Below, piece by piece: positions 25,876 through 34,034 of a stretch of DNA of 64,000 nucleotides. This stretch comes from Pelotalea chapellei. GTDB lineage: Bacteria > Desulfobacterota > Desulfuromonadia > Geobacterales > Pseudopelobacteraceae. Numbering within the stretch: position 1 is the first letter of the stretch; each line of letters starts with the position of its first letter. The notes under the pieces are model-generated. The model saw nothing but the letters and a program-made list of their open reading frames with translations, was not told the origin of the DNA and searched no databases. The stretch covers positions 1 through 64,000 of the forward strand of contig NZ_JAHDYS010000003.1 in assembly GCF_018531195.1 (NCBI RefSeq), read 5' to 3'. The position numbers and the translations under genes were made by a program.

Positions 25876-28800
25876 TCACCCACGATCCATACTGCTCTGA
25901 TTCTCGATTTTCCATGCAGGCACAATATGAGCCACTCCATCTGTAGCCTGGCTGCTGGTGCTGCCGGTTATTCCATCCAGTGTCGCCGAAATGTTGCACA
26001 TACCGGCTCCATGGGCGGTCACCAAGCCGGAACTGCCCACTGTGGCAATCTCAGGTGCCGAAGAGCTCCATGAAACCTGCTTGGTGATGTCTTTCGTGGT
26101 ACCATTTGAATACGTTGCCATTGCTGTAAACTGCTGGCTCGTACCTACGGCTATGCGCTGGTTGCTCGGTTGAACTGTGATCATGGCAAGTACCGGTGCG
26201 GCTGACTGAGATGCATTATCCACCACAGCACCGTTGATCGCCTGCGGGGACGATGTGTCGCTGAAAACCACATCTACCCAATAGTTGGTTCCATTCCAGC
26301 TCTGATTGGGGAAGTTGCTGCCCGAGCCATAGGCAAACACTCCATTTCCTCCGGAAGCACCATCCGGCAGCGCATGCAGCGGTGGAGAATCAACTCCGCC
26401 TCCATTGAAATAACCGTAATTATAGCTGTAGTGCCCGGAATCGGTATGGTAGGAGGCTGTATAGATCGCATTAGCCGTTATCGCCACCGGAGGCTGAAAA
26501 TTGACCTGCTGCCATCCGGTAGAGGATTCGCTGCTAAAGGTTGCTGTTGCGATCCGGGTGCCGTCGGCGGCCCATAGATTGCCAGTATGGATACCGGTGT
26601 TGGCGGCAGATTTGTAAAAACGCAAGCCGGTGATGTAGCCATTCCTGTCGGAGCGGAATTTCACTCCGAGCTCCACTGGGTCATCAGGTCCTGCGTCCAC
26701 TACTGCCGGTACGGCGGAGGCTGGCCATATTGTCCAGGGACCAGTGGATACAGCGGCAGTTGTAAAGTTCCAGGTGGTAGCACTTCCCAGACTGTTACCG
26801 GCAAGGTCCTTTACCGCGCCGCTGATTGTAACTGTGTATATGGCTCCATTGGCAAGGGAAGCTGACGGTGTCAGGATAGCAGTCCTGGTTACGGTGTTGT
26901 AAACAACCGATGCAGGTACAATCGCAGAGGAGGAATTGCGGAGGACAAAGGAACTCCCCGTAATGGTGGCTGGATCAACAGGCTCGCTGAAGATCGCAAT
27001 TATCTTATCTGACGGATTGACATCTCTTGAGTCGCGAGCCGGAGTAACGCTGGTTACACCGGGAGGTATGATGTCTGCAGCATAAGTTACCTGGTAAGCT
27101 CCGCCTGTTGTGGCAAAACGAGCGTAATGCACCCCTTTGATCACTGCCATTGAAAAGGATACGGGAGAGCCGTTCCTGGTCACGCTGGTCACTGATTTGC
27201 CTTCAGGAACCGGGGCCATTGCAGTGAGGCCTGTGGCGCCTGTGCCTGCATTTACTGAGAAACCGAGTGTGGTTCCGTTCCAGGCCAGGGAAGTAAAGGT
27301 TGAGGAATTGCGGCCGTTAAGCCAGGCGAGAAGCTGCTTTGCCGATATCACCGGAACTCCCCGCTGCAGGGCCGACTGGATAACTGAATCGGACACGCTG
27401 GAAGTATCAAAATCCGTATGGGCATTGACCACGAAAGCGCCAAAGTACCCCTCAGGCCCCACTGCCCTGTCCAGCAGTGCATTTACAGTAAAGGGATAGA
27501 TCTGTCCCGATTCGTCTGTCATCTGGGTAGTTGCCTGATATACATCTATGATCGTACCGGATGCATCGGTAAAACGCATGGGCATGCCGGAACCGGTAAA
27601 GAAACCGGGATAACTGGCCATCCAATGGGGGGGCCAGTAGTAATAAGTGGTATCCAGTGTTATTCCGTTGGTTTTTTCTACAGTGGCTTGTGTGGTGTAA
27701 TCACTCCAGGCAATACAATGGGTCCTGTTCGTCACAGGCTTGGGCAAAGAAGGAAATCTTGCGCTGAAGCCTGCAAGTTGACTGGAGTAAAAATTAGCAA
27801 GCGACGTGGGGGTCCAGTTGGCACAGTCGGTACTGACATGCAGGGCGACTTCAAAGCCGGCGTTATTGAATGCTGTGGCCTGTGAGCTGGTTATGGTGTT
27901 GGTGGTGTACAGATAGGAGGTACCCCGGATGCAGTCCCAGTTGTCCACGGAACAGCCGGGTGAGCTCATATTCTGGTACTGGGTGAACCTTGCAGCAGTG
28001 CCTCCGTAACCATTACCGTGATCATCCCCGGTCATGACAACGACAGCCGGCAGGTTTCGCGGCAGATACCAGAAACGGGGAACAAGCTGTGAGATCATAT
28101 TCATCCGAATTATAAGGTTAGCCAGCAGGCGCTGCTGCTCATCAGCCTGAGGGATGGTTACTTTCGTCAGGTCGATCCAATCTAGTTGGGGATCGAAGGT
28201 GGCTGCTCCATAAAACATGTCATCGGACCGCAATACAGGCTCTCCGTCCCTCTCCTGCCCTGCCCAGGCCGGGTTTCCTTGACGAGTGTAAATAACCGAC
28301 CGGGCCAGGTCATAGGTAAAAGCCGCAGCCAGACCGCCGTTGGAACCTACGGTATTCAAGGTGACAGCCGGATTCGAAGTGGCTGAAGAAGCCGAAGAAT
28401 AGAGGGTTGCCAGACTGGACGCACCGTTAAGACCATAGAGATCGGCCGGACCGTGATACTGCATGGTTTGGGAAAAAATTCCCTTTCCCGGAGCCGCAGC
28501 AGGATCCACCAGAAGATAACCGTTAGAAAGGCTTGCTGACTGATCGTTCAGCCCAAGCAGAGCGGCAAGTTTCTTGTCCGGTCGCATGGCGATCAGTTTG
28601 CCTCCTCCGTTGACCCATGTGCTGAGCATGGTCACCTGGGAAGCGGTAAGGGTCATTTCACCGAGGATCACCAGGTCGTAGGCTGCAAGCACTCCGGCTG
28701 ATACCGAAGCGATGTCGTTCTGGTCAAAAGCATTCAGCCCTTCCGTTTGCAAAATTTCACCATAGTAGTTACTGAACGGATTAGTGGCGGAAGAGATAAT

Positions 28801-31554
28801 CAGGATCGGTAATTTAGCCGTAATAACTGTCACCGGAGCACTTTTGGCGATGGATATGTTGCCGGCGACATCCTTGGCCCAGGCATAGAGGGTCTTGCTG
28901 CCCGGGGTGGCAACCGTGTAGGAAGTTGGGGGGGTAGTTGACCACCTGCTGTCCGATGCCAGAGGGACAGTGGATGTCTCGGTGACCAGGTAACCGGTCA
29001 CAGCCGTATTGTCAGTGGCGGTCAGTGCGGTGATCGCAACGCTCAGGCTGGAAGATGTTGCCGGAATGGTAAAGGTGTTCACCACCGGCGCAACGGTATC
29101 GCCGGTTGTCGATGCGGTAAAGACAACGTCAACCCAGTAGTTGGTCCCAAACCAGCCGCTGGATGGAAAACTGCCGGACGGGCCGTAGGTAAAGACGCCA
29201 TTCACCCCGGAAACGCCGTCAGCCGGGGCGTGCAGCGGCGGAGCATCCCTGCCCGTCCCGCTGAAATAGTTCTGGTTGAAGCTGTAATGGCCATTGGCGG
29301 TATGGTAGGAGGCGACGTAGACCGTGTTGGCGGTAATTGTGACAGGTGCCGGGAAGTCGGCCTGCTGCCAGCCTGATGCGGTCTCGCTTGCGGAACCGGC
29401 TGTGGCCAGAAGGGCACCGCTGGCGCTCCAGAGCCTGACTGTGTGGCTGCCATTGTTGGCGGCAGCTTTGTAAAAGCGGATGCCGCTGATGGTGCCGCCG
29501 GAATCGGAGCGGAATTTCACCCCGATTTCAACCGGGTCGTCAGGTCCGCCGTCAACAGTAGCCGGCACGGTGGTTGATGGCCAGAGGGTTGAGCCTGTCA
29601 ATACCGGAATGGTCACTGTCACCGTGGCACTCCTGGCGGTGGAAACATTGCCGGCAGCATCCTTGGCCCAGGCGTACAGGGTCTTGCTGCCCTGGGTGGT
29701 AAACGTGTAGGAAACAGGGGCAGTAGCCGACCACCTGCTGTCCGACGCCAGGGGCGCTGTGGATGTCTCGGTGACCAGGTAACCGGTCACAGCCGTATTG
29801 TCAGTTGCTGTCAGTGCGGTGATTGGAACATTCAGCGTGGAAGATGTTGTCGGAATGGTGAAGGTATTTACCACCGGCGCAATAGTATCGCCGGTTGAAA
29901 TTGTTACTGTCACCGTGGCACTCCTGGCGGTGGAAACATTGCCGGCAGCATCCTTGGCCCAGGCGTACAGGGTCTTGCTGCCCTGGGTGGTAAACGTGTA
30001 GGAAACAGGGGCCGTAGCCGACCACCTGCTGTCCGACGCCAGGGGCGCTGTGGATGTCTCGGTGACCAGGTAACCGGTCACAGCCGTATTGTCAGTGGCG
30101 GTCAAGGTGGTGATCGCAACGCTTAAGCTGGAAGATGTTGCCGGAATGGTAAAGGTGTTCACCACCGGCGCAACGGTATCGCCGGTTGATGATGCGGTAA
30201 AGACAACGTCAACCCAGTAGTTGGACCCAAACCATCCGGTTGTTGGGAAACTGCCTGGAGGACCGTAAGTATAGACGCCGTTAGCACCAGAAACACCGTC
30301 AGCCGGGGCATGCAGCGGCGGAGCATCCCTGCCCGTCCCGCTGAAATAGTTCTGGTTGAAGCTGTAATGGCCATTGGCGGTATGGTAGGAGGCGACGTAG
30401 ACCGTGTTGGCGGTAATTGTGACAGGTGCCGGGAAGTCGGCCTGCTGCCAGCCTGATGCAGTCTCGCTTGCGGAACCGGCTGTGGCCAGCAGGGTACCGC
30501 TGGCGCTCCAGAGTCGGGCTGTATGAGTGCCGTTATTGGCACTTGCTTTATAAAAGCGAATGCCGCTGATGGTGCCGCCGGAATCGGAGCGGAATTTCAC
30601 CCCGATTTCAACCGGGTCGTCAGCCCCGCCGTCAACAGTAGCCGGCACGGTGGTTGATGGCCAGAGGGTTGATCCTGTCGATACCGGAATGGTCACTGTC
30701 ACCGTGGCACTCCTGGCGGTGGAAACATTGCCGGCGGCATCCTTGGCCCAGGCGTACAGAGTCTTGCTGCCCTGGGTGCTAAACGTGTAGGAAACAGGGG
30801 CAGTAGCCGACCACCTGCTGTCCGACGCCAGGGGCGCTGTGGATGTCTCGGTGACAAGGTAACCGGTCACAGCCGTATTGTCAGTGGCTGTCAGAGCGGT
30901 GATCGCAACGTTTAAGCTAGTGGATGTTGCCGGAATGGTAAAGGTGTTCACAACCGGCGCAACGGTATCGCCGGTTGGTGATGCGGTAAATACAACGTCA
31001 ACCCAGTAGTTGGACCCCAGCCATCCGGTTATTGGGAAACTGCCTGGAGGACCGTAAGTATAGACGCCGTTAGCACCGGAAACACCGTCAGCCGGGGCAT
31101 GCAGCGGCGGAGCATCTCGGCCCGTCCCGCTGAAATAGTTTTGGGTGAAGCTGTAATGGCCATTGGCGGTATGGTAGGAGGCGACGTAGACCGTGTTGGC
31201 GGTGATTGTGACAGGGGTAGTAAAGTTTGCCTGCTGCCAGCCTGATGCAGTCTCGCCGGCAGGGCTTGCCGTGGCCAGCAGGGTACCGCTGGCGCTCCAG
31301 AGCCGGGCTGTATGAGTGCCGTTATTGGCACTTGCTTTATAAAAGCGAATGCCGCTGATAGTGCCGCCGGAATCGGAGCGGAATTTCACCCCGATTTCGA
31401 CCGGATCGTCAGGTCCGCCGTCAACAGTAGCCGGCACGGTAGTTGGTGGCCAGATTGAAGCGGCACGTAGATCCAAAGGTGCCACGATTGCCATACATGT
31501 TATGACAAATAATGCTGTTACTACCTGTTTCAGTGTCATGCTGTTGCTTTTCAT
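25876..31554 (-). CDS. Secreted NodB-like protein with four DUF4082 and multiple Ig-like domains
   Basis: A 1892-residue exported protein with a signal peptide ending about residue 31. Order: DUF4082-like 1 (33-192), Ig-like 1 (195-293), DUF4082 2 (296-453), Ig-like 2 (458-552), Ig-like 3 (556-650), DUF4082 3 (655-813), Ig-like 4 (818-913), an amidotransferase-like alpha/beta region (915-1150), a NodB-like region (1158-1495) with D1177-D1178-H1179, H1239 and H1379, a Big_5-like domain (1497-1600), DUF4082 4 (1606-1765) and Big_2 (1788-1875). The NodB HxxxH motif reads HVSTD, so one zinc ligand is replaced. Substrates are unknown; secreted polysaccharide deacetylation is the simplest guess. 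GGAAGGAG precedes the ATG. Several internal modules are nearly identical at DNA level. Confidence 0.85.
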   Translation of the reverse strand: MKSNSMTLKQVVTALFVITCMAIVAPLDLRAASIWPPTTVPATVDGGPDDPVEIGVKFRSDSGGTISGIRFYKASANNGTHTARLWSASGTLLATASPAGETASGWQQANFTTPVTITANTVYVASYHTANGHYSFTQNYFSGTGRDAPPLHAPADGVSGANGVYTYGPPGSFPITGWLGSNYWVDVVFTASPTGDTVAPVVNTFTIPATSTSLNVAITALTATDNTAVTGYLVTETSTAPLASDSRWSATAPVSYTFSTQGSKTLYAWAKDAAGNVSTARSATVTVTIPVSTGSTLWPSTTVPATVDGGADDPVEIGVKFRSDSGGTISGIRFYKASANNGTHTARLWSASGTLLATAGSASETASGWQQADFPAPVTITANTVYVASYHTANGHYSFNQNYFSGTGRDAPPLHAPADGVSGANGVYTYGPPGSFPTTGWFGSNYWVDVVFTASSTGDTVAPVVNTFTIPATSSSLSVAITTLTATDNTAVTGYLVTETSTAPLASDSRWSATAPVSYTFTTQGSKTLYAWAKDAAGNVSTARSATVTVTISTGDTIAPVVNTFTIPTTSSTLNVPITALTATDNTAVTGYLVTETSTAPLASDSRWSATAPVSYTFTTQGSKTLYAWAKDAAGNVSTARSATVTVTIPVLTGSTLWPSTTVPATVDGGPDDPVEIGVKFRSDSGGTISGIRFYKAAANNGSHTVRLWSASGALLATAGSASETASGWQQADFPAPVTITANTVYVASYHTANGHYSFNQNYFSGTGRDAPPLHAPADGVSGVNGVFTYGPSGSFPSSGWFGTNYWVDVVFTASTTGDTVAPVVNTFTIPATSSSLSVAITALTATDNTAVTGYLVTETSTVPLASDSRWSTTPPTSYTVATPGSKTLYAWAKDVAGNISIAKSAPVTVITAKLPILIISSATNPFSNYYGEILQTEGLNAFDQNDIASVSAGVLAAYDLVILGEMTLTASQVTMLSTWVNGGGKLIAMRPDKKLAALLGLNDQSASLSNGYLLVDPAAAPGKGIFSQTMQYHGPADLYGLNGASSLATLYSSASSATSNPAVTLNTVGSNGGLAAAFTYDLARSVIYTRQGNPAWAGQERDGEPVLRSDDMFYGAATFDPQLDWIDLTKVTIPQADEQQRLLANLIIRMNMISQLVPRFWYLPRNLPAVVVMTGDDHGNGYGGTAARFTQYQNMSSPGCSVDNWDCIRGTSYLYTTNTITSSQATAFNNAGFEVALHVSTDCANWTPTSLANFYSSQLAGFSARFPSLPKPVTNRTHCIAWSDYTTQATVEKTNGITLDTTYYYWPPHWMASYPGFFTGSGMPMRFTDASGTIIDVYQATTQMTDESGQIYPFTVNALLDRAVGPEGYFGAFVVNAHTDFDTSSVSDSVIQSALQRGVPVISAKQLLAWLNGRNSSTFTSLAWNGTTLGFSVNAGTGATGLTAMAPVPEGKSVTSVTRNGSPVSFSMAVIKGVHYARFATTGGAYQVTYAADIIPPGVTSVTPARDSRDVNPSDKIIAIFSEPVDPATITGSSFVLRNSSSAIVPASVVYNTVTRTAILTPSASLANGAIYTVTISGAVKDLAGNSLGSATTWNFTTAAVSTGPWTIWPASAVPAVVDAGPDDPVELGVKFRSDRNGYITGLRFYKSAANTGIHTGNLWAADGTRIATATFSSESSTGWQQVNFQPPVAITANAIYTASYHTDSGHYSYNYGYFNGGGVDSPPLHALPDGASGGNGVFAYGSGSNFPNQSWNGTNYWVDVVFSDTSSPQAINGAVVDNASQSAAPVLAMITVQPSNQRIAVGTSQQFTAMATYSNGTTKDITKQVSWSSSAPEIATVGSSGLVTAHGAGMCNISATLDGITGSTSSQATDGVAHIVPAWKIENQSSMDRG
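29110..31470 (-). repeat. Internal near-identical DUF4082 plus Ig-like tandem units
   Basis: Within the 1892-residue gene, DUF4082 units at about 30976-31458, 30196-30669 and 29116-29592, and the Ig-like units between them, are almost identical at the nucleotide level over hundreds of bases. Blocks near 29612-29720, 29900-30010 and 30692-30800 differ at only a few positions. This implies recent tandem duplication or gene conversion and a risk of recombination or assembly collapse. Confidence 0.85.
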
Positions 31555-31582
31555 GCAAGCTCCTTCCTTGAATCACCCGGAT

Positions 31583-31600
31583 GCAGGTTTTTTAACCTGC
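31583..31600 (-). other. Leader hairpin of the 1892-residue gene
   Basis: GCAGGTT-TTTT-AACCTGC forms a perfect 7-bp stem in the predicted 5' leader, between the sigma-54-type promoter and the ribosome site of the gene starting at 31554. It may stabilise the mRNA; no T-tract follows in the direction of transcription. Confidence 0.4.
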
Positions 31601-31620
31601 TTAAGTCATTCCGCCTGCTC

Positions 31621-31637
31621 AGCAACATCCATTCCAA
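31621..31637 (-). promoter_or_regulatory. Sigma-54-type promoter for the 1892-residue DUF4082 gene
   Basis: Minus strand TTGGAAT-GGATG-TTGCT, with GG and GC 12 bp apart. The predicted transcription start is near 31610, giving a leader of about 56 nt. The motif is nearly identical to the one at 25598-25614. The upstream region 31640-31740 is strongly AT-rich, as is common for enhancer-dependent promoters. Confidence 0.55.
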
Positions 31638-31744
31638 CATTTTATTTCAATAATTAGTAATACTTATAAAAATTTATCTTTCTTAGAGGTAAATAATTTT
31701 TTAACTTTGGAAATATTTTTGGACTTTTAGTGGGGTTTTACAGG

Positions 31745-32452
31745 CTAGCCTGTGGCAGGTTGATACTGATCAGGCTGGATTTTGACTCCATCTGCAGTGA
31801 TTTCCTTAAGCACCCGCGCCGGGCTTCCGGCGGCAATGACCTGTTCCGGAATGTCTTTAAGAACAGCCGATCCAAGCCCCACCAGGCTCCCCGCTCCGAT
31901 GGAAACATGCTCCCGCATCCTTGATCCCGATCCGATATAGCATCCTTTTCCCATATTTACAGATCCTGACACGGATACATTTGAACCGATGCAGCAGTAA
32001 TCGCCTATGACGCTGTCATGGGAGATAACCGTATTGGGCAATATTACACAGTGATTACCGACAGTTACGTTGCTGCTGATGAACACGTTGGGCATGATGA
32101 TGCAGTTGAAACCAATCCTGCAATCAGGGGGCAATTGCACGGAAGGATGAATGATCGTAGCAAACCTGCTTTCATCGACCGGCAGGCCGGTTATGACCTC
32201 TGCTCGCTTTGCATAGCTCGTAGGACTGCCTGGCACTGCCAGCAGAAAAGCATCCGGCTCGACCCCCAGCATCTCCCTGCCACCCACAACCGTAATGCCG
32301 CAACACTCCTTGCCGTGGTTTAATTTATTATCGTCCAGAAACCCGATTACATCCCACGCTTCTTCCTGTTGCTGTTCATTGATTGCCAGAACCGACAGCA
32401 GAGCTTCGCGGGAATTCCCCCCGTATGGGAAAAGAAACAATTTTTTGGACAT
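31745..32452 (-). CDS. PglD/NeuD-like sugar O/N-acetyltransferase
   Basis: A 235-residue protein with the two-domain layout of PglD/NeuD. The N-terminal Rossmann-like domain has LFPYGGNSREALLS and GFLDDN; the C-terminal left-handed beta-helix of hexapeptide repeats runs about residues 105-215 (IGFNCIIMPNVFISSNVTVG, then VIGDYCCIGSNV) and ends in VIAAGSPARVLK. Such enzymes acetylate UDP-amino sugars or sialic acids with acetyl-CoA. AAAGGAG lies before the ATG, inside the 3' end of the upstream aminotransferase gene (77-bp overlap). Together the two likely make an N-acetylated amino sugar. Confidence 0.85.
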   Translation of the reverse strand: MSKKLFLFPYGGNSREALLSVLAINEQQQEEAWDVIGFLDDNKLNHGKECCGITVVGGREMLGVEPDAFLLAVPGSPTSYAKRAEVITGLPVDESRFATIIHPSVQLPPDCRIGFNCIIMPNVFISSNVTVGNHCVILPNTVISHDSVIGDYCCIGSNVSVSGSVNMGKGCYIGSGSRMREHVSIGAGSLVGLGSAVLKDIPEQVIAAGSPARVLKEITADGVKIQPDQYQPATG

Positions 32453-33833
32453 GTGCCGCTCCTTTTATGATTTCTTCCACCTGGTCTTCCTTCATGCCAT
32501 TGAACATGGGAAGCATGATCACGTCATCCCGCGCTTTTTCAGCTTCAGGTTGTGAAACAGAGCCTGCATAGGGTGGTTCCTGATGTGCATTCATAATCCC
32601 GCGGCGGCTGGCGATTCCCCGATCAAGCAGCTGCTGCATGAGACCATCCCTGCTCACCGGACTGTGGGCAAGCACTCTGACCGGATAACTCTGCCAGTTT
32701 GTCCTGCAGTCGGAAGTATCCTGAAGCGGTTGCAGCCAGGGGATTGCCCGCATCCTGTCGCGGTACCAGTCGGCAATCTGCCGTCGTTCTTCCACGAAAG
32801 AGGGCAGCTTCTTAAGCTGTTCAATACCTATTGCTGCCTGCAGGTCAGTCATCCTGTAGTTGAAGCCGGTGGTGACATACTCTTCAAAAACAACTTGCTG
32901 TGCACTGTGCCGCACCGTATCGGGGATGCTCATGCCGTGCTGCCTCAGAAGCCGCAGCTGCCGGTCGTATTCGGGATTACGCGTGGTAATCATTCCGCCA
33001 TCGCCAATGGCTACTATCTTGCGCGGATGAAAAGAAAAACAGGCCAGGTCGCCATGGGGACGGCCGATTCTTTCCCATCCATCGCGTGTCCTGATCTCGG
33101 AACCAGCGGCGCAGGCTGCATCCTCCACCACAGGCAGGCCGAAGGCGGCGGCGATCTCCGTTATGGCAGCAATGTCGCAGGGCATGCCCATCTGGTGCAC
33201 AGGCATGATGGCAGCAACACGTCCTGCTCTAGCAGGTTGTTGAAAAACAGCCATCTCGCCGCCATCCTCGAAAGCCACCTTGTGCGACGTAGCGCTGCTA
33301 CGCCTCCGCGGGGCAGTCTCCGGTTGCGACGATCTGACTATTTTTGAACAACCCGAGTTTTTCAGATTACTGGTAGGTTTTTTGCCGCTCTCATCAGGAT
33401 AGAAGGCACGCAGAGGAGATTCACCTACTGCAAGTCGGGCCGCATTGCGGTAGTACAACACTCCGTCGCGACTCTCACACTCTTCTGTCAGACATTTGCG
33501 CAGAAGTCCTGGAGACATGTTGTAGGTCATGGGATCAATGTCGATGAAAACCGGTTCGGCAAAGCAGTAACGAATGGAATTTGCCGTAGCGATGAACGAG
33601 TGGCTGACAGTGATCACAACGTCACCAGGTTTTACGCCGGCAACGAGCAGCGCCAGGTGCAGAGCCGTTGTACAGCTTGAAACGGCACATGCATGGGGTG
33701 CGCCGACGTAAGCGGCAAAGGCTGCTTCGAATTCAGCCACCTTTGGCCCCTGGGTCAGCCAGCCGGACATGATCACTTCCCTTGCTGCCGCTGCCTCCTC
33801 TTCACCGAGGAGTGGTTTTGCTATGGGAATCAT
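32376..33833 (-). CDS. DegT/DnrJ aminotransferase interrupted in frame by a MITE-like element
   Basis: This 485-residue ORF is a DegT/DnrJ/EryC1/StrS PLP-dependent sugar aminotransferase: GWLTQGPKVAEFE at the N-terminus, VEDAACAAGS near 236-245, and the PLP lysine K272 in SFHPRKIVAIGDGG. Residues about 155-203 do not belong to the family; they are the translation of MITE-like element A inserted just before the conserved IMPVHQMG strand. The insertion keeps the frame and adds no stop, so a full-length protein can still be made, but folding and activity are doubtful. The C-terminus runs 77 bp into the PglD-like gene. GGTGG lies before the ATG. Confidence 0.8.
   Translation of the reverse strand: MIPIAKPLLGEEEAAAAREVIMSGWLTQGPKVAEFEAAFAAYVGAPHACAVSSCTTALHLALLVAGVKPGDVVITVSHSFIATANSIRYCFAEPVFIDIDPMTYNMSPGLLRKCLTEECESRDGVLYYRNAARLAVGESPLRAFYPDESGKKPTSNLKNSGCSKIVRSSQPETAPRRRSSATSHKVAFEDGGEMAVFQQPARAGRVAAIMPVHQMGMPCDIAAITEIAAAFGLPVVEDAACAAGSEIRTRDGWERIGRPHGDLACFSFHPRKIVAIGDGGMITTRNPEYDRQLRLLRQHGMSIPDTVRHSAQQVVFEEYVTTGFNYRMTDLQAAIGIEQLKKLPSFVEERRQIADWYRDRMRAIPWLQPLQDTSDCRTNWQSYPVRVLAHSPVSRDGLMQQLLDRGIASRRGIMNAHQEPPYAGSVSQPEAEKARDDVIMLPMFNGMKEDQVEEIIKGAAHVQKIVSFPIRGEFPRSSAVGSGNQ
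33232..33363 (-). repeat. MITE-like element A, copy 4, inside aminotransferase gene
   Basis: About 130 bp, in inverted orientation relative to the other copies: CAGGTTGTTGAAAAACAGCC at 33233 and the complement of GGTTGTTCAAAAATAGTC near 33353. It lacks the nested GGGAGAGGG repeat, so it may represent the simple form of the element. It is read in frame on the minus strand as part of the aminotransferase. Confidence 0.9.
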
Positions 33834-33888
33834 TTTTGTACCACCTCACCATTTCATTTCTTCTCTCATCAGGAAAGACAGGAACATC

Positions 33889-34034
33889 AACAGGTTGTTG
33901 AAAAACGTGATGAGGAAGGTCAGATGCAAGGCGTACGGAACGGAGCAGGCGAGGCATAACTGGTAGTTAGCCGAGCTTGCGAGTACCGCGCAACGCAGCA
34001 GATGGCCTCCGCAGTAGTTTTTCAACAGCCTGTT
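33889..34034. repeat. MITE-like element C
   Basis: A 146-bp element with 18-bp terminal inverted repeats, AACAGGTTGTTGAAAAAC and the complement of AACAGGCTGTTGAAAAAC (17 of 18 match). The interior (TGAGGAAGGTCAGATGCAAGG and following) is unrelated to element A, but the ends share the AACAGG(C/T)TGTTGAAAAA core. Its right end overlaps the TAA stop of the epimerase gene at 34033-34035. Confidence 0.8.

Noticed and set aside
13879-31554. Regular repeats considered as a CRISPR or tandem DNA array
   Set aside because: The period is about 480-860 bp, the repeats are in frame and code for DUF4082 and Ig-like domains; there are no short repeats with unique spacers and no cas genes.
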